From Clostridia bacterium (lineage in GTDB: Bacteria > CBDUZB01 > JAGLHV01), in the NCBI GenBank assembly GCA_030595925.1, contig JAUVLC010000004.1, positions 1-45,324 on the forward strand: a stretch of DNA of 45,324 nt, read 5' to 3'. Positions 24,881 to 33,023 of the stretch are shown here, piece by piece (the stretch's first letter is position 1; each line of letters starts with the position of its first letter). Under the pieces are notes generated by a model. It had not been told where the DNA came from, did no database searches, and saw nothing but the letters and a program-made list of their open reading frames with translations. The position numbers and the translations under genes are program-made.

Positions 24881-25990
24881 ATGAATTTCGAAAAAGTACC
24901 AAAATTAAGAATCGGTAATTTAGATGTAAATATTCCAATTATTCAGGGAGGAATGGGTGTTGGTATTTCTCTGTCCGGCTTAGCATCAGCAGTTGCTAAT
25001 GAAGGGGGTATTGGGGTTATAGCTACGGCGGGTATTGGTATGCTCGAACCTGATTTTAATGTAAATTTTACAGGGGCTAACGAAAGGGCTTTATCCAAAG
25101 AAATAAAAAAAGCAAAAAGTATGACCGACGGTGCTATTGGAATAAACATAATGACAGCGCTTTCAGATTCTGATAACCTGGTGGATATATCGATAGAAGA
25201 AGGTGCGGATTTTGTTTTTTTAGGTGCAGGGCTTCCTATGCGCAGGGTATCAACATTTCCAGAGGGTAAACTAATAAAAACAGTAGAAAGAATTATTCCT
25301 ATAGTATCTTCGGCCAGAGCGGTCAAAATTATATTTAATTATTGGGCAAAAAACTATAATTATGTGCCTAATGCTATTGTTGTTGAAGGTCCGTTAGCAG
25401 GTGGTCATCTTGGTTTTAAAAAAGAGCAAATTGACAATCCTGATTATTCATTGGAAAAAATACTGCCGGAAATAATTTCCTTAGTAAAATCTTACGAACA
25501 ACAATTCAATAAAAAAATTGCCATAATTGCTGCCGGAGGAATATATACGGGTGAAGATATTTATAAAATCATTCAATTAGGGGTGCAGGGGGTACAATTG
25601 GCAACCAGATTCGTTACTACTTTTGAATGTGATGCCGATATAAAATTCAAGCAGGAATATTTGAGATGCAAAAAAGAAGATATTATAATAATTAATAGTC
25701 CTGTGGGCTTGCCGGGCAGGGCTATAAGAAATAAGTTTTTAGAAGATGTTGTTGCAGGAATAAAACAACCTTTTAAATGTTTCTGGAGATGTTTGAAAGT
25801 CTGTGATTACAAAAATGCACCTTATTGTATAGGTCTTGCCCTAACCAATGCTAAAAAGGGAGATCTTAAAGGGGGGTTTGCTTTTGCCGGAGCTAATGCT
25901 TATCGGGCGAAAGAAATTATTTCCGTTAAAACGCTTATTGAGACTTTATCTAACGAATACAACCAGGCAATATCGGGATCTATATCTTAA
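24881..25990 (+). CDS. Nitronate monooxygenase / 2-nitropropane dioxygenase-like flavoprotein
   Basis: This is a 369-residue FMN TIM-barrel oxidoreductase. IIQGGMGVGISLSGLA near the N-terminus, EGGIGVIATAGIG, GPLAGGHLGF with the catalytic-type His, IAAGGIYTGEDI and QLATRFVTTFEC all fit the family. The C-terminal CFWRCLKVC and PYCIGLAL segments are rich in Cys, a feature of a Clostridia-like subgroup. GFAFAGANAYR closes the barrel. The family includes nitronate oxidases and the FabK enoyl reductases, so the reaction is uncertain. AGGAG precedes the ATG, and tRNA-Pro ends 29 bases upstream. Confidence 0.87.
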   Translation: MNFEKVPKLRIGNLDVNIPIIQGGMGVGISLSGLASAVANEGGIGVIATAGIGMLEPDFNVNFTGANERALSKEIKKAKSMTDGAIGINIMTALSDSDNLVDISIEEGADFVFLGAGLPMRRVSTFPEGKLIKTVERIIPIVSSARAVKIIFNYWAKNYNYVPNAIVVEGPLAGGHLGFKKEQIDNPDYSLEKILPEIISLVKSYEQQFNKKIAIIAAGGIYTGEDIYKIIQLGVQGVQLATRFVTTFECDADIKFKQEYLRCKKEDIIIINSPVGLPGRAIRNKFLEDVVAGIKQPFKCFWRCLKVCDYKNAPYCIGLALTNAKKGDLKGGFAFAGANAYRAKEIISVKTLIETLSNEYNQAISGSIS

Positions 25991-26078
25991 TTTTCTGAAT
26001 ACATCTTCCTTCATTTTTTAAATTGATGTTTTAAAATTTGAATTAGGGGGAAGAATTGTCTGTTTTTGTTATTAACTA

Positions 26079-26103
26079 AAAGAGGGATGTTTGTTCCCTT
26101 TAG
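26079..26103. terminator. Possible weak terminator between convergent genes
   Basis: GGGA and TCCC arms around TGTTTGT, with flanking CTAAA/TTTAG separated by a three-base bulge. It lies between the convergent nitronate monooxygenase and NYN genes. The stem is short, so this is a tentative call. Confidence 0.3.
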
Positions 26104-26121
26104 AGTGGATAAAATGTGGGT

Positions 26122-26643
26122 TTAGTTATTATCGTTCCATATTTCTTGAAGTTCTTTAGTTATTTCTATTGCTTTTTGACTGGAGAGGGTGTCTTTATCT
26201 TTAGATGTATATTTTGATTTTGTGGCAAGCCTGGTTTTTTTAGAAATTGGGTTAAGGAATTGTTTTACGGTTTGCCGTTTTACTCCATAACTTTTAACAA
26301 AATATTGGATTTCTTTATCGTCGGTTACTACTATTAAAACCTTAGGATTAACTGCTTTTCTGGCTATTCTTTTTATTTTGTCATCTGCTGTTTCATTTTT
26401 ACTGAAAATCACTTTAATATTAGAATTAGACCTTGTTGGTGAAAGAGGATTTGTATTGGAAGGGAAAAAAACATCATTCTTCCCATCAAAAACAATAGTA
26501 ACCTTGTTTTTTAGGTTTCCCTGAGGTCTATATTTTTGTAAAATTTTTATCAGACCATCCCTGCCATTTTTTAATTTTAGCCCTGATAGATAAGAAACCT
26601 GTTTTATTACATTATATCCGTCAATTATATAGTGAAGGGACAT
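26122..26643 (-). CDS. NYN-domain (YacP/Rae1-like) ribonuclease
   Basis: This is the only clear minus-strand gene. It encodes a NYN-domain nuclease related to YacP, whose Bacillus member Rae1 cuts mRNA on ribosomes. Catalytic-type acidic residues are visible in HYIIDGYNVI, TIVFDGKND, ETADDKIKRIA and VVTDDKEIQYF. The frame is open back to ATG 26718, but ATG 26643 has GGAGAT upstream and starts just before the first NYN strand, giving 173 aa. The C-terminal tail is charged and may be disordered. No partner gene lies next to it. Confidence 0.8.
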   Translation of the reverse strand: MSLHYIIDGYNVIKQVSYLSGLKLKNGRDGLIKILQKYRPQGNLKNKVTIVFDGKNDVFFPSNTNPLSPTRSNSNIKVIFSKNETADDKIKRIARKAVNPKVLIVVTDDKEIQYFVKSYGVKRQTVKQFLNPISKKTRLATKSKYTSKDKDTLSSQKAIEITKELQEIWNDNN

Positions 26644-27049
26644 ATTTAGTTTATCTCCGCTTAAATAACAGGGTTGTTTAATGTTTGATATTAATTTGCC
26701 TTCCTGAAATTCTAACATAAATTTTTTTTTAAAGCAATTTAAAATAATGTCAATTATAAAAATAGTGAAATATTTTTTTCCTTTTGTGAAAAGGTGATAT
26801 GTGTTGTTTTAAATAATAATCAAGGCTAATAAACGGAACATTAGTCAATATTGATTACGCGAAGGGGAGGGTTTATCGGTCCAGACTTGTAGGTGGGAGA
26901 AATATTTATAAATAAATTCTTGTCAAGAAAAACTAAATTTTGGTATAATAATCTACGTGTGTAAGGTGAAAAAACAGTTTTTATCATGGTTGATAGCTAA
27001 GTCGTTTTTTATATAATTAGCCTTGAGTAACAGGAAAAGGAGAAAATAA
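26644..27049. other. Divergent non-coding stretch with the start of the duplicated cassette
   Basis: No gene is supported here. The right part (from 26909) is the start of a long direct repeat and contains a consensus promoter (26920-26949) and about 95 bases of leader. The left part is AT-rich and serves the minus-strand NYN gene. No promoter was clear there. Confidence 0.5.
26920..26949 (+). promoter_or_regulatory. Extended -10 promoter, cassette copy 1
   Basis: TTGTCA (26920-26925), 18 bp, TATAAT (26944-26949) with TGG before it. Identical to the promoter of copy 2. The leader to ATG 27050 is about 95 bases. Confidence 0.7.
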
Positions 27050-27634
27050 ATGATAAAGTTTACTTCTCATAGCTTTAACAAAGAACGCTTTTATTGGATT
27101 AGCCTGATTATTCTTTTTATGATTTTAGTTTCTATCGTATTAATTAACAATGTTTATAATAAAAATAAATTAGTTGATATTCAACAGCGGGAAGAAGGGT
27201 TACTTACAGAAATTAAACATTGGAAAAAGTCATTAGTGCAGAAAGAAAAGTTATTACATTCTGAACTTCAACAAGATAAGGGGTTAGTTTCGGAAGTTAA
27301 CCGGTTGAAAAAATTATTAGTGCAAAAGGAAGAGTTATTACAGTCTCAACTTCAAACTCAATTTTCTGATGAAGAAATAAACCAACTAAGGGAAAAAGGT
27401 TTTCAGGACCCTATTAAAGATATAATTAATGACCTGAGGGAACATGAAGAATTAATTTTTTACAAAGGGGTTTTAGGTGGCACGATGCATTTTGCTGATA
27501 TATATGTTTTATGTTCTAAGTGGGTTTGTGCATCATTTGACAATGGTCATATTGACGGAAAAATGCTATTGAAATATAGCGTTTCAAAGAGAGGGGTGCT
27601 TTCCTGGGAAATTATTGATTCGTATTTGGATTGA
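27050..27634 (+). CDS. Uncharacterised membrane-anchored coiled-coil protein, copy 1
   Basis: This is a 194-residue protein with one N-terminal membrane helix (about 14-33), a coiled coil (about 40-100) and a C-terminal globular domain. The coiled coil contains a near-repeat, WKKSLVQKEKLLHSE and LKKLLVQKEELLQSQ, absent from copy 2, so it arose by internal duplication. The C-terminal part shows IFYKGVLGGTMHFADIYVL, WVCASFDNGHIDGKMLLKY and SWEIIDSYLD, which I do not recognise as a named domain. AAAAGGAGA precedes the ATG. The second gene of the cassette follows. Confidence 0.7.
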   Translation: MIKFTSHSFNKERFYWISLIILFMILVSIVLINNVYNKNKLVDIQQREEGLLTEIKHWKKSLVQKEKLLHSELQQDKGLVSEVNRLKKLLVQKEELLQSQLQTQFSDEEINQLREKGFQDPIKDIINDLREHEELIFYKGVLGGTMHFADIYVLCSKWVCASFDNGHIDGKMLLKYSVSKRGVLSWEIIDSYLD

Positions 27635-27734
27635 TAAATAATTGGTAGAGAAAAGAAATGAAACAATTTATATAAAACATGCTATCCGGGAGCAAAAAGA
27701 TTAAAAATGTCAAGAGAGTTTTAGTTATGGTTTG

Positions 27735-28022
27735 ATGTTTTTTCTGATTATAATAGGTCTGTTGTTCATTTTGGATGAATCTTTACTGATGGGTCTATTA
27801 TCTATTACCATTATTTTTGTTTCTTTGTTCATAATGGTTTATTCCTTTTGGTCCAGGTGTATTTGTAAATTAGAGTTCTATGTGCATATTTTATCGGGTA
27901 AAATAACAAAATTCCTTTCGCTTAGAAAACCAAACTATTATTTTATCAGATATATTTTAGGCGTAGTAATATCTTTAATAGTTTTTAGTTGTGTCACTTC
28001 AATTTTGGTTTTAGAAGAATAA
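27735..28022 (+). CDS. Small hydrophobic protein, cassette gene B copy 1 (probably truncated)
   Basis: This is a 95-residue membrane protein starting at ATG 27735 (a TTG codon lies just before it). It has an N-terminal hydrophobic stretch, a conserved centre (MVYSFWSRCICKLE, GKITKF) and a second hydrophobic stretch. Compared with the copy at 28865, there is one extra base near codon 85, which shifts the frame to an early stop at 28022. Homology of the DNA continues past that stop, but the Cys-rich tail of copy 2 is partly deleted. It may be decaying. Function unknown. Confidence 0.5.
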   Translation: MFFLIIIGLLFILDESLLMGLLSITIIFVSLFIMVYSFWSRCICKLEFYVHILSGKITKFLSLRKPNYYFIRYILGVVISLIVFSCVTSILVLEE

Positions 28023-28323
28023 ACTTTTTTTTGATTAGGTTTTGGTTGTTATTTGTGATAGCAATTGTTGACATTAAATTGTCCTCTTTTCCTTTCCACA
28101 TAAATTTAGATTATTAAATTTTAAGAATCAAAAATAGAAATACATTGCGAAAAACGGCATGAGTTTATTTGTTAGACTTTTGTAAATAAATTCTTGTCAA
28201 GAAAAACTAAATTTTGGTATAATAATCTACGTGTGTGGGGTGAAAAAACAGTTTTTTTCATGGTTGATAGCTATGCCGTTTTATATATAATTAGCCTTGA
28301 GTAACAGGAAAAGGAGAAAATAA
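28023..28323. other. Remnant of cassette gene B and second promoter region
   Basis: No intact gene is seen. The first part aligns with the 3' coding end of the second gene B copy, out of frame and with a deletion. From 28183 the stretch is the second copy of the cassette promoter and leader. Confidence 0.6.
28194..28223 (+). promoter_or_regulatory. Extended -10 promoter, cassette copy 2
   Basis: TTGTCA (28194-28199), 18 bp, TATAAT (28218-28223), preceded by TGG. It is identical to copy 1 at the offset of 1274. Confidence 0.7.
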
Positions 28324-28815
28324 ATGATAAAGTTTACTTCTCATAGCTTTAACAAAGAACGCTTTTATTGGATTAGCCTGATTATTCTTTTTATGATTTT
28401 AGTTTCTATCGTATTAATTAATAATGTTCATAATAAAAATAAATTAGTTGATATTCAACAGCGGGAAGAAGAATTAATTGCAGAAATTGAATATTTTAAA
28501 AAATCGTTAATGAAAAAAGAACAATTATTACAATCTCAGCCAAAATTATACAATTGGGAAATAGAACAATTAAAGAAAAGGGGATTGAAAGAACCTGTTA
28601 AAAATATAATTGACGATTTGAAAAAACGCAAAGAGTTGATTCCTTATCAAGGAATGAGATTTTATCCTGAAAGTTCTATTCATGTTTTAACTCCCAAATG
28701 GGTTTATGCATCATTGGATGATGGACATATTTGTGGGCAGATGTTGCTGAGATATAAAGTTTCAAGGAAGGGAGATATTTCCTGGGAAGTTGTTGATTCC
28801 TATTTAGGAAGATGA
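28324..28815 (+). CDS. Uncharacterised membrane-anchored coiled-coil protein, copy 2
   Basis: This is a 163-residue paralogue of the protein at 27050. The first 50 residues are the same apart from one or two positions. Then the coiled coil is shorter (one KKSLMKKEQLLQSQ unit), and the C-terminal domain is clearly diverged while keeping LIPYQGM, IHVLTPKWVYASLDDGHI, GQMLLRYKVSRKG and SWEVVDSYLG. The AAAAGGAGA ribosome site and the leader are shared with copy 1. One membrane helix with the domain probably outside the cytosol is the simplest topology. Function unknown. Confidence 0.7.
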   Translation: MIKFTSHSFNKERFYWISLIILFMILVSIVLINNVHNKNKLVDIQQREEELIAEIEYFKKSLMKKEQLLQSQPKLYNWEIEQLKKRGLKEPVKNIIDDLKKRKELIPYQGMRFYPESSIHVLTPKWVYASLDDGHICGQMLLRYKVSRKGDISWEVVDSYLGR

Positions 28816-28864
28816 TTAATGGTTAAAAAGATAAAATTATAATTGGGCTCTTATACATTTTGGT

Positions 28865-29212
28865 TTGGATGATTTTTTACGTCTATTGCCATTGTTTTTT
28901 ATTTCTTTGCTCATAATGGTTTATTCTTTTTGTTCCAGGTGTATTTGTAAATTAGAATCCTGTGTGTATGTTTTACCGGGTAAAATAACAAAATTTATTC
29001 CTGCCCGAAAACAGGGTAATTATTCTTATAAAGATATTTCGGCATTAATAATATCTTTAATGGTTTTGCTTGTATTCCCTCAGTTTTGGTTATGGAAAAA
29101 TAAATTTTTTTTGATTGTTTTTTGGTCATTATTTATTATGACAGTTGTTGAAGTCAGGTTGTTTGTTTGTAAAAAATGTAATAACGAAAAATGTCCTTTC
29201 TTTCCCTCCTGA
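28865..29212 (+). CDS. Small membrane protein with Cys-rich tail, cassette gene B copy 2
   Basis: This frame of 115 residues opens with TTG at 28865, a doubtful start without a good ribosome site. It shares LIMVYSFCSRCICKLE and PGKITKF with copy 1, has two hydrophobic stretches and ends in FVCKKCNNEKCPFFPS, a possible metal knuckle absent from copy 1. The DNA upstream aligns with the N-terminus of copy 1 but with a net loss of seven bases, so the N-terminal frame is shifted here. Whether a full protein is made is unclear. Confidence 0.45.
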   Translation: MDDFLRLLPLFFISLLIMVYSFCSRCICKLESCVYVLPGKITKFIPARKQGNYSYKDISALIISLMVLLVFPQFWLWKNKFFLIVFWSLFIMTVVEVRLFVCKKCNNEKCPFFPS

Positions 29213-29302
29213 TAAATTTAATTTATTGAATTTTAAAAAAATCAAAAATAGAACTACATTGCGAAAAAAGGATAGGTTGATTTATTAGGGGGGAATTCCT
29301 TT

Positions 29303-29332
29303 TTGCATTTTATTAATGGGATGTGGTATAAT
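29303..29332 (+). promoter_or_regulatory. Extended -10 promoter upstream of murD
   Basis: TTGCAT (29303-29308), 18 bp, consensus TATAAT (29327-29332) preceded by TGG. It overlaps the ATG at 29316 of the longer frame, which argues that translation starts later, at TTG 29376. Confidence 0.6.
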
Positions 29333-29375
29333 TATTTCGGTAATAAAGAAGTGTTTTATTGAAAAGGAGAATTTT

Positions 29376-30727
29376 TTGATTAATTATAAAGGCAAGAAAA
29401 TTTCAATATTAGGTATGGGGTCCAGTGGAATAGCTTGTGCTAATTTATTAGATAGTTTAGGTTCTGACGTTTTGATTAGTGATATAAAAGATAAGAATAA
29501 GTTAAAGAATAGTATAAGGAAAATTTCTTCGGGAATTAGAATTGAAACAGGGGGCCATACTAAAAAAATCCTTAATGCAGATTTAATTATTCCCAGTCCG
29601 GGGATAGATACAAACTTTCCTCTATTGCAGGAAGCCGCGAAAAGAAATATTCCTCTTTTAAGTGAAATAGAAATAGCTTTTTCTTTAATAAATGCAGAAT
29701 TGATAATTGCTATTACCGGAACCAATGGTAAAAGTACTACGACATCGTTAATAGGAGAAATCTTTAGAAAAGCGGAAAAAGATGTTTTAGTGGGAGGTAA
29801 TATAGGAATTCCCTTTTCTGATTTAGTAAACAAGGTAAAAAAGAATACGGTTTTGATTTTGGAGATAAGCAGTTTTCAGTTAGAAAGGATAAAAACTTTT
29901 AATCCGCATATTGGTATTATTTTAAACATAACGCCTGACCATTTGGAACGGCATAAAAAGATGGATATTTATGCGGGTATTAAAGCGGACTTGTTTAAAA
30001 ATCAAACATCTGCTGATTTTTGTATTCTGAACGGAGAGGATCCTTATTGTGTGAAGATTGCGAAAAGAATAAAATCACAAATTATTTTTTTTAGCCGCAA
30101 AAACCAATTGAAAAAAGGGGTATTCATAAAAGAAGAAAAGATTTTTTTTGATTTAAAAGGTATTTTTTATGATTTCCTGCCTTTGTCCATTTCCAGCATT
30201 AAACTTCCGGGGATGCATAATTTAGAGAATATATTAGCTGCTTCCACAGTGGCTATTGTTGCAGGAATAAAACCGGAAATAATAGGAGAAACACTTAAAA
30301 GTTTTTGCGGACTGGAACACCGGTTGGAATTTGTAAAAAAATAAAAGGCGTAAAATACATAAATGATTCCAAGGCGACGAATGTTTCTTCTACCCTGGTA
30401 GCAATAGAAAGTTTTCCTTCTGAAATTATTTTGATTATGGGTGGAAGAGATAAGGGAAGCGGTTATCTTCCGTTAAAAAAATTAATAAGGGAAAAAGTTA
30501 AATTATTAATTGTTCTGGGTGAAGCGGGTGATTTGATAAAGGAACAGTTAAGTGGCGTTGCTGAAATAATAAAAGTATCCGGAGTTAGAGATGCAGTGGA
30601 GGTAGCTTATAAAAATTCTGATAGACACGACATTGTTCTTTTTTCTCCGGGTTGTTCCAGTTATGACCAATTTAAAAATTTTCAGGAAAGAGGACGATTT
30701 TTTAAATCCGAAGTGGAAAAAATATGA
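29376..30727 (+). CDS. murD: UDP-N-acetylmuramoylalanine-D-glutamate ligase, interrupted by an apparent -1 frameshift
   Basis: MurD adds D-Glu to UDP-MurNAc-L-Ala in peptidoglycan synthesis. The N-terminal domain opens with ISILGMGSSGIACANLL, and the ATP loop is AITGTNGKSTTTSLIGE. ISSFQLE, ITPDHLERH and GMHNLENILAA follow. In frame 0 the protein stops at 30342-30344, right after EFVKK. The conserved C-terminal ligase domain (KYINDSKATN, LIMGGRDKG, FSPGCSSYDQF) continues in the -1 frame to 30727. The joint falls at an A AAA AAA heptamer. Start TTG 29376 has AGGAG upstream. It overlaps ftsW by ATGA. No other murD is in the window. Confidence 0.85.
30335..30341 (+). other. Slippery A AAA AAA heptamer at the murD frame change
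   Basis: In frame 0 the codons are GTA AAA AAA TAA, so the heptamer A AAA AAA is in exactly the register required for -1 slippage, and the stop codon is the very next codon. After slippage the reading goes on as ATA AAA GGC into the C-terminal domain. No upstream Shine-Dalgarno-like booster or close downstream hairpin was seen. The nearest small hairpin, CTACC/GGTAG, is about 50 bases away. Confidence 0.6.
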
Positions 30728-31818
30728 GGAAATATTGGCATTCTCCCAATAAAGTGTTATTTCTTATTACCTGTGGTTTGGTGGTTTTTGGGGTAATAAT
30801 GATTTATAACGCTAGTGCGATAATGGCTGAAAGAAGATTTGGTGACAGTACGCTTTTCCTTAAGAAACAGTTGTTCTGGGCTATTATGGGATTGTTTGTA
30901 ATGATTGCTGTAAGTAAAATAGATTATAATCTTTGGCAGAAATTATCTCCCTTCCTGTTGATTATTTCTTTTTTCCTTTTATTAGCTGTATTAATTGTTG
31001 GCAAAGAAATAGGCGGAGCCCGTCGTTGGCTAAAATTGTGGGTTTTTACTTTTCAACCCTCGGAATTTGCTAAAATAGCAATGATAATTTATTTTGCCCG
31101 TTCTTTAGATAAGAAACGGGCTAAACTAAAAGATTTTAAGATAGGGGTATTACCCCATTCAATAATTTTAGGTATTTTCTTCGGTTTGATTTTAATAGAA
31201 CCTGATTTGGGGGGAGCAATCATTTTAGCCAGTGCAGGTTTGATTATGTTTTTTATGGGTGGGGTAAAATTGCTTCATTTGTCTTGTCTTGGTTTGGTAA
31301 TGTTGTTTTGTGCCTCTATCTCTATTATTATATCTGATTATAAGATAAGAAGGGTTTTAGGTTTTCTTAATCCCTGGGCTGATCCTCAAAGCAAGGGATA
31401 TCAGATTATTCAGTCATTTACAGCACTTGGGTCAGGAGGGATATTTGGCCGGGGATTGGGAAATTCACAACAGAAATTATTTAATTTACCTGAATCTCAT
31501 ACCGACTTTATTTTTCCCATTATCGGAGAAGAATGGGGATTTGTCGGGACATTAACAATAGTATTTGTTTTTATTGTTTTTGCTTGGCAGGGGAGAAAAA
31601 TTTCCCTGAAAGCACCGAATCTTTTTGGTAGTTTACTCGCGGCAGGTATTACTTTTTTAATTACTTTTCAGGCGATACTTAATATTTCAGTAGTAACTGG
31701 TTGTTTGCCGACAAAAGGATTGGCGTTGCCTTTTTTGTCTTTTGGCGGTTCTTCTTTAATGTTTAGTTTAATCGGAGTAGGTATTTTGTTGAATGTTTCC
31801 CGACAGACGAAATGTTAA
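30724..31818 (+). CDS. ftsW: Septal peptidoglycan polymerase FtsW (SEDS family)
   Basis: This is a polytopic membrane glycosyltransferase that polymerises lipid II at the division site with a class B PBP. The 364-residue length is normal. Typical segments are VIMIYNASA in the first helix, GGARRWLKL, FQPSEFAK, LILIEPDLGGAI, RVLGFLNPWADPQSKGYQIIQS, GGIFGRGLGNSQQKLFNLPESHTDFIF and the last LPFLSFGGSSL. The longest of these identifies SEDS proteins clearly, and the location between murD and murG favours FtsW over RodA. Its ATG overlaps the murD stop. Confidence 0.94.
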   Translation: MRKYWHSPNKVLFLITCGLVVFGVIMIYNASAIMAERRFGDSTLFLKKQLFWAIMGLFVMIAVSKIDYNLWQKLSPFLLIISFFLLLAVLIVGKEIGGARRWLKLWVFTFQPSEFAKIAMIIYFARSLDKKRAKLKDFKIGVLPHSIILGIFFGLILIEPDLGGAIILASAGLIMFFMGGVKLLHLSCLGLVMLFCASISIIISDYKIRRVLGFLNPWADPQSKGYQIIQSFTALGSGGIFGRGLGNSQQKLFNLPESHTDFIFPIIGEEWGFVGTLTIVFVFIVFAWQGRKISLKAPNLFGSLLAAGITFLITFQAILNISVVTGCLPTKGLALPFLSFGGSSLMFSLIGVGILLNVSRQTKC

Positions 31819-31888
31819 AAGGTAATTGCTTAAGGAAAACTGATAAATATACGGAATACATACATAGATTATTGTTCAGAGGAAACCT

Positions 31889-32971
31889 ATGCGGATTTTA
31901 ATTGTGACAGGGGGAACAGGGGGACATATTTATCCGGGAATTGCTGTGGCTGCCCGTTTGATTGAAAAATCATGGGAAGTTATTTTTGTTGGCCCTGACA
32001 AAAAACAGGTTAGGAAAATTGTTGAAAGAGCCGGATTTAAGTTTTATCCGATTTATACTATAGGGATGCCGAGAAAAATTTCTTTACGTTTTTTTCTTTT
32101 TTTTATCAAATTAATTTATGGGTTTTTTCAGGCAATAAGAATATTAACCATGAATCGTCCGCATTTAATTATGGGAATGGGAGGATATGTTTGTCCACCG
32201 GTAATTTTTGCGGCTAAATTTTATCGTGTACCTGTTATTCTTCATGAACCAAATGTAATGGTTGGTTTAGCTAACCGTTTTTTGTCCGGAATAGTTGATA
32301 AAGTAGTAATAGGATTTAAAGATTCTATGCATTTTTTTTCGTCTAAAAAAGTGATTTATACCGGAGTCCCGGTACGACAGGAGATTTTATTTACAGACAG
32401 AAATAGAGCGATTACCCGTTTGTCTTTAAAGGACGATAGATTTTCTGTGTTCATCTTTGGAGGCAGTTTGGGTGCACATGTGCTTAATTTGGTTAGTACG
32501 GGGATGTTAGAATTTCTGCAATCCTTGAAAGAAAAAATACAATTTATTCATCTTACGGGGCTGAAAGATTTTAATGCAGTAAAAAAAGAATATCAGTCAG
32601 GATGTTTTTGTTCTTACGTTACTCCTTATATGGATAATATAGCTGATGCTTACGTTTTAGCTGATTTAATTATTTCCAGAGCCGGAGCCGTTACTGTTTC
32701 TGAAATAATCGCTCAAGGCAAACCCAGCATACTAATTCCTTATCCTCATGCTACGGCAAAACACCAGGAGATGAATGCACGTTATCTTAGTGAAAGAAAT
32801 GCGGCTATTTTAATTAATGAGTCGGATTTGAATAGTTTTGTTTTGGCTAAGATTGTTTCGGATTTATTTTTACACAAAAAAAAATTAAGAAAATTATCTG
32901 ATGCCTGTAAGAAAATAAGTAAACCGGATGCAACAAATGAGTTTGTGAGAGTGATAGAATCTTTGGTATAA
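31889..32971 (+). CDS. murG: UDP-GlcNAc: lipid I N-acetylglucosaminyltransferase
   Basis: MurG adds GlcNAc to lipid I to make lipid II on the inner face of the membrane. The 360-residue protein starts with VTGGTGGHIYPGIAVA, the first G-loop. MGMGGYVCPPV, LHEPNVMVGLANRF and the C-terminal FGGSLGAHVLN follow. The UDP-GlcNAc site is SRAGAVTVSEIIAQGKPSIL, with PYPHATAKHQEMNARY after it. GAGGAAA precedes the ATG. It sits between ftsW and murC, as usual in dcw clusters. Confidence 0.96.
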   Translation: MRILIVTGGTGGHIYPGIAVAARLIEKSWEVIFVGPDKKQVRKIVERAGFKFYPIYTIGMPRKISLRFFLFFIKLIYGFFQAIRILTMNRPHLIMGMGGYVCPPVIFAAKFYRVPVILHEPNVMVGLANRFLSGIVDKVVIGFKDSMHFFSSKKVIYTGVPVRQEILFTDRNRAITRLSLKDDRFSVFIFGGSLGAHVLNLVSTGMLEFLQSLKEKIQFIHLTGLKDFNAVKKEYQSGCFCSYVTPYMDNIADAYVLADLIISRAGAVTVSEIIAQGKPSILIPYPHATAKHQEMNARYLSERNAAILINESDLNSFVLAKIVSDLFLHKKKLRKLSDACKKISKPDATNEFVRVIESLV

Positions 32972-33023
32972 TATAGTAAAAGATTTAAATATTCGAATTT
33001 ATTATTTGATTAATGGAGGGAAG

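Larger units (their letters stand above)
26909..29290. repeat. Tandem duplication of a promoter plus two-gene cassette (unit 1274 bp)
   Basis: The segment from 26909 recurs from 28183, offset 1274. About 290 bases (26909-27200 versus 28183-28474), covering promoter, leader and the first 50 codons, are almost identical, with roughly eight mismatches by eye. After that both genes of the cassette diverge clearly, although homology continues to the end (TACATTGCGAAAAA at about 28141 and 29260). Confidence 0.85.

Noticed and set aside
24660-24938. Minus-strand open frame containing RRDLNPRPHGPEPCTLARLR
   Set aside because: This peptide is the antisense translation of tRNA-Pro at 24774-24851, a well-known false protein in databases.
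26909-29290. Toxin-antitoxin or immunity cassette
   Set aside because: Small paired genes in tandem suggested it, but neither gene has a toxin, antitoxin or DNA-binding motif, and gene B appears frame-shifted in both copies.
29316-29375. Longer N-terminus for MurD from ATG 29316
   Set aside because: A consensus promoter overlaps it, and AGGAG is well placed before TTG 29376, where the normal MurD N-terminus begins.
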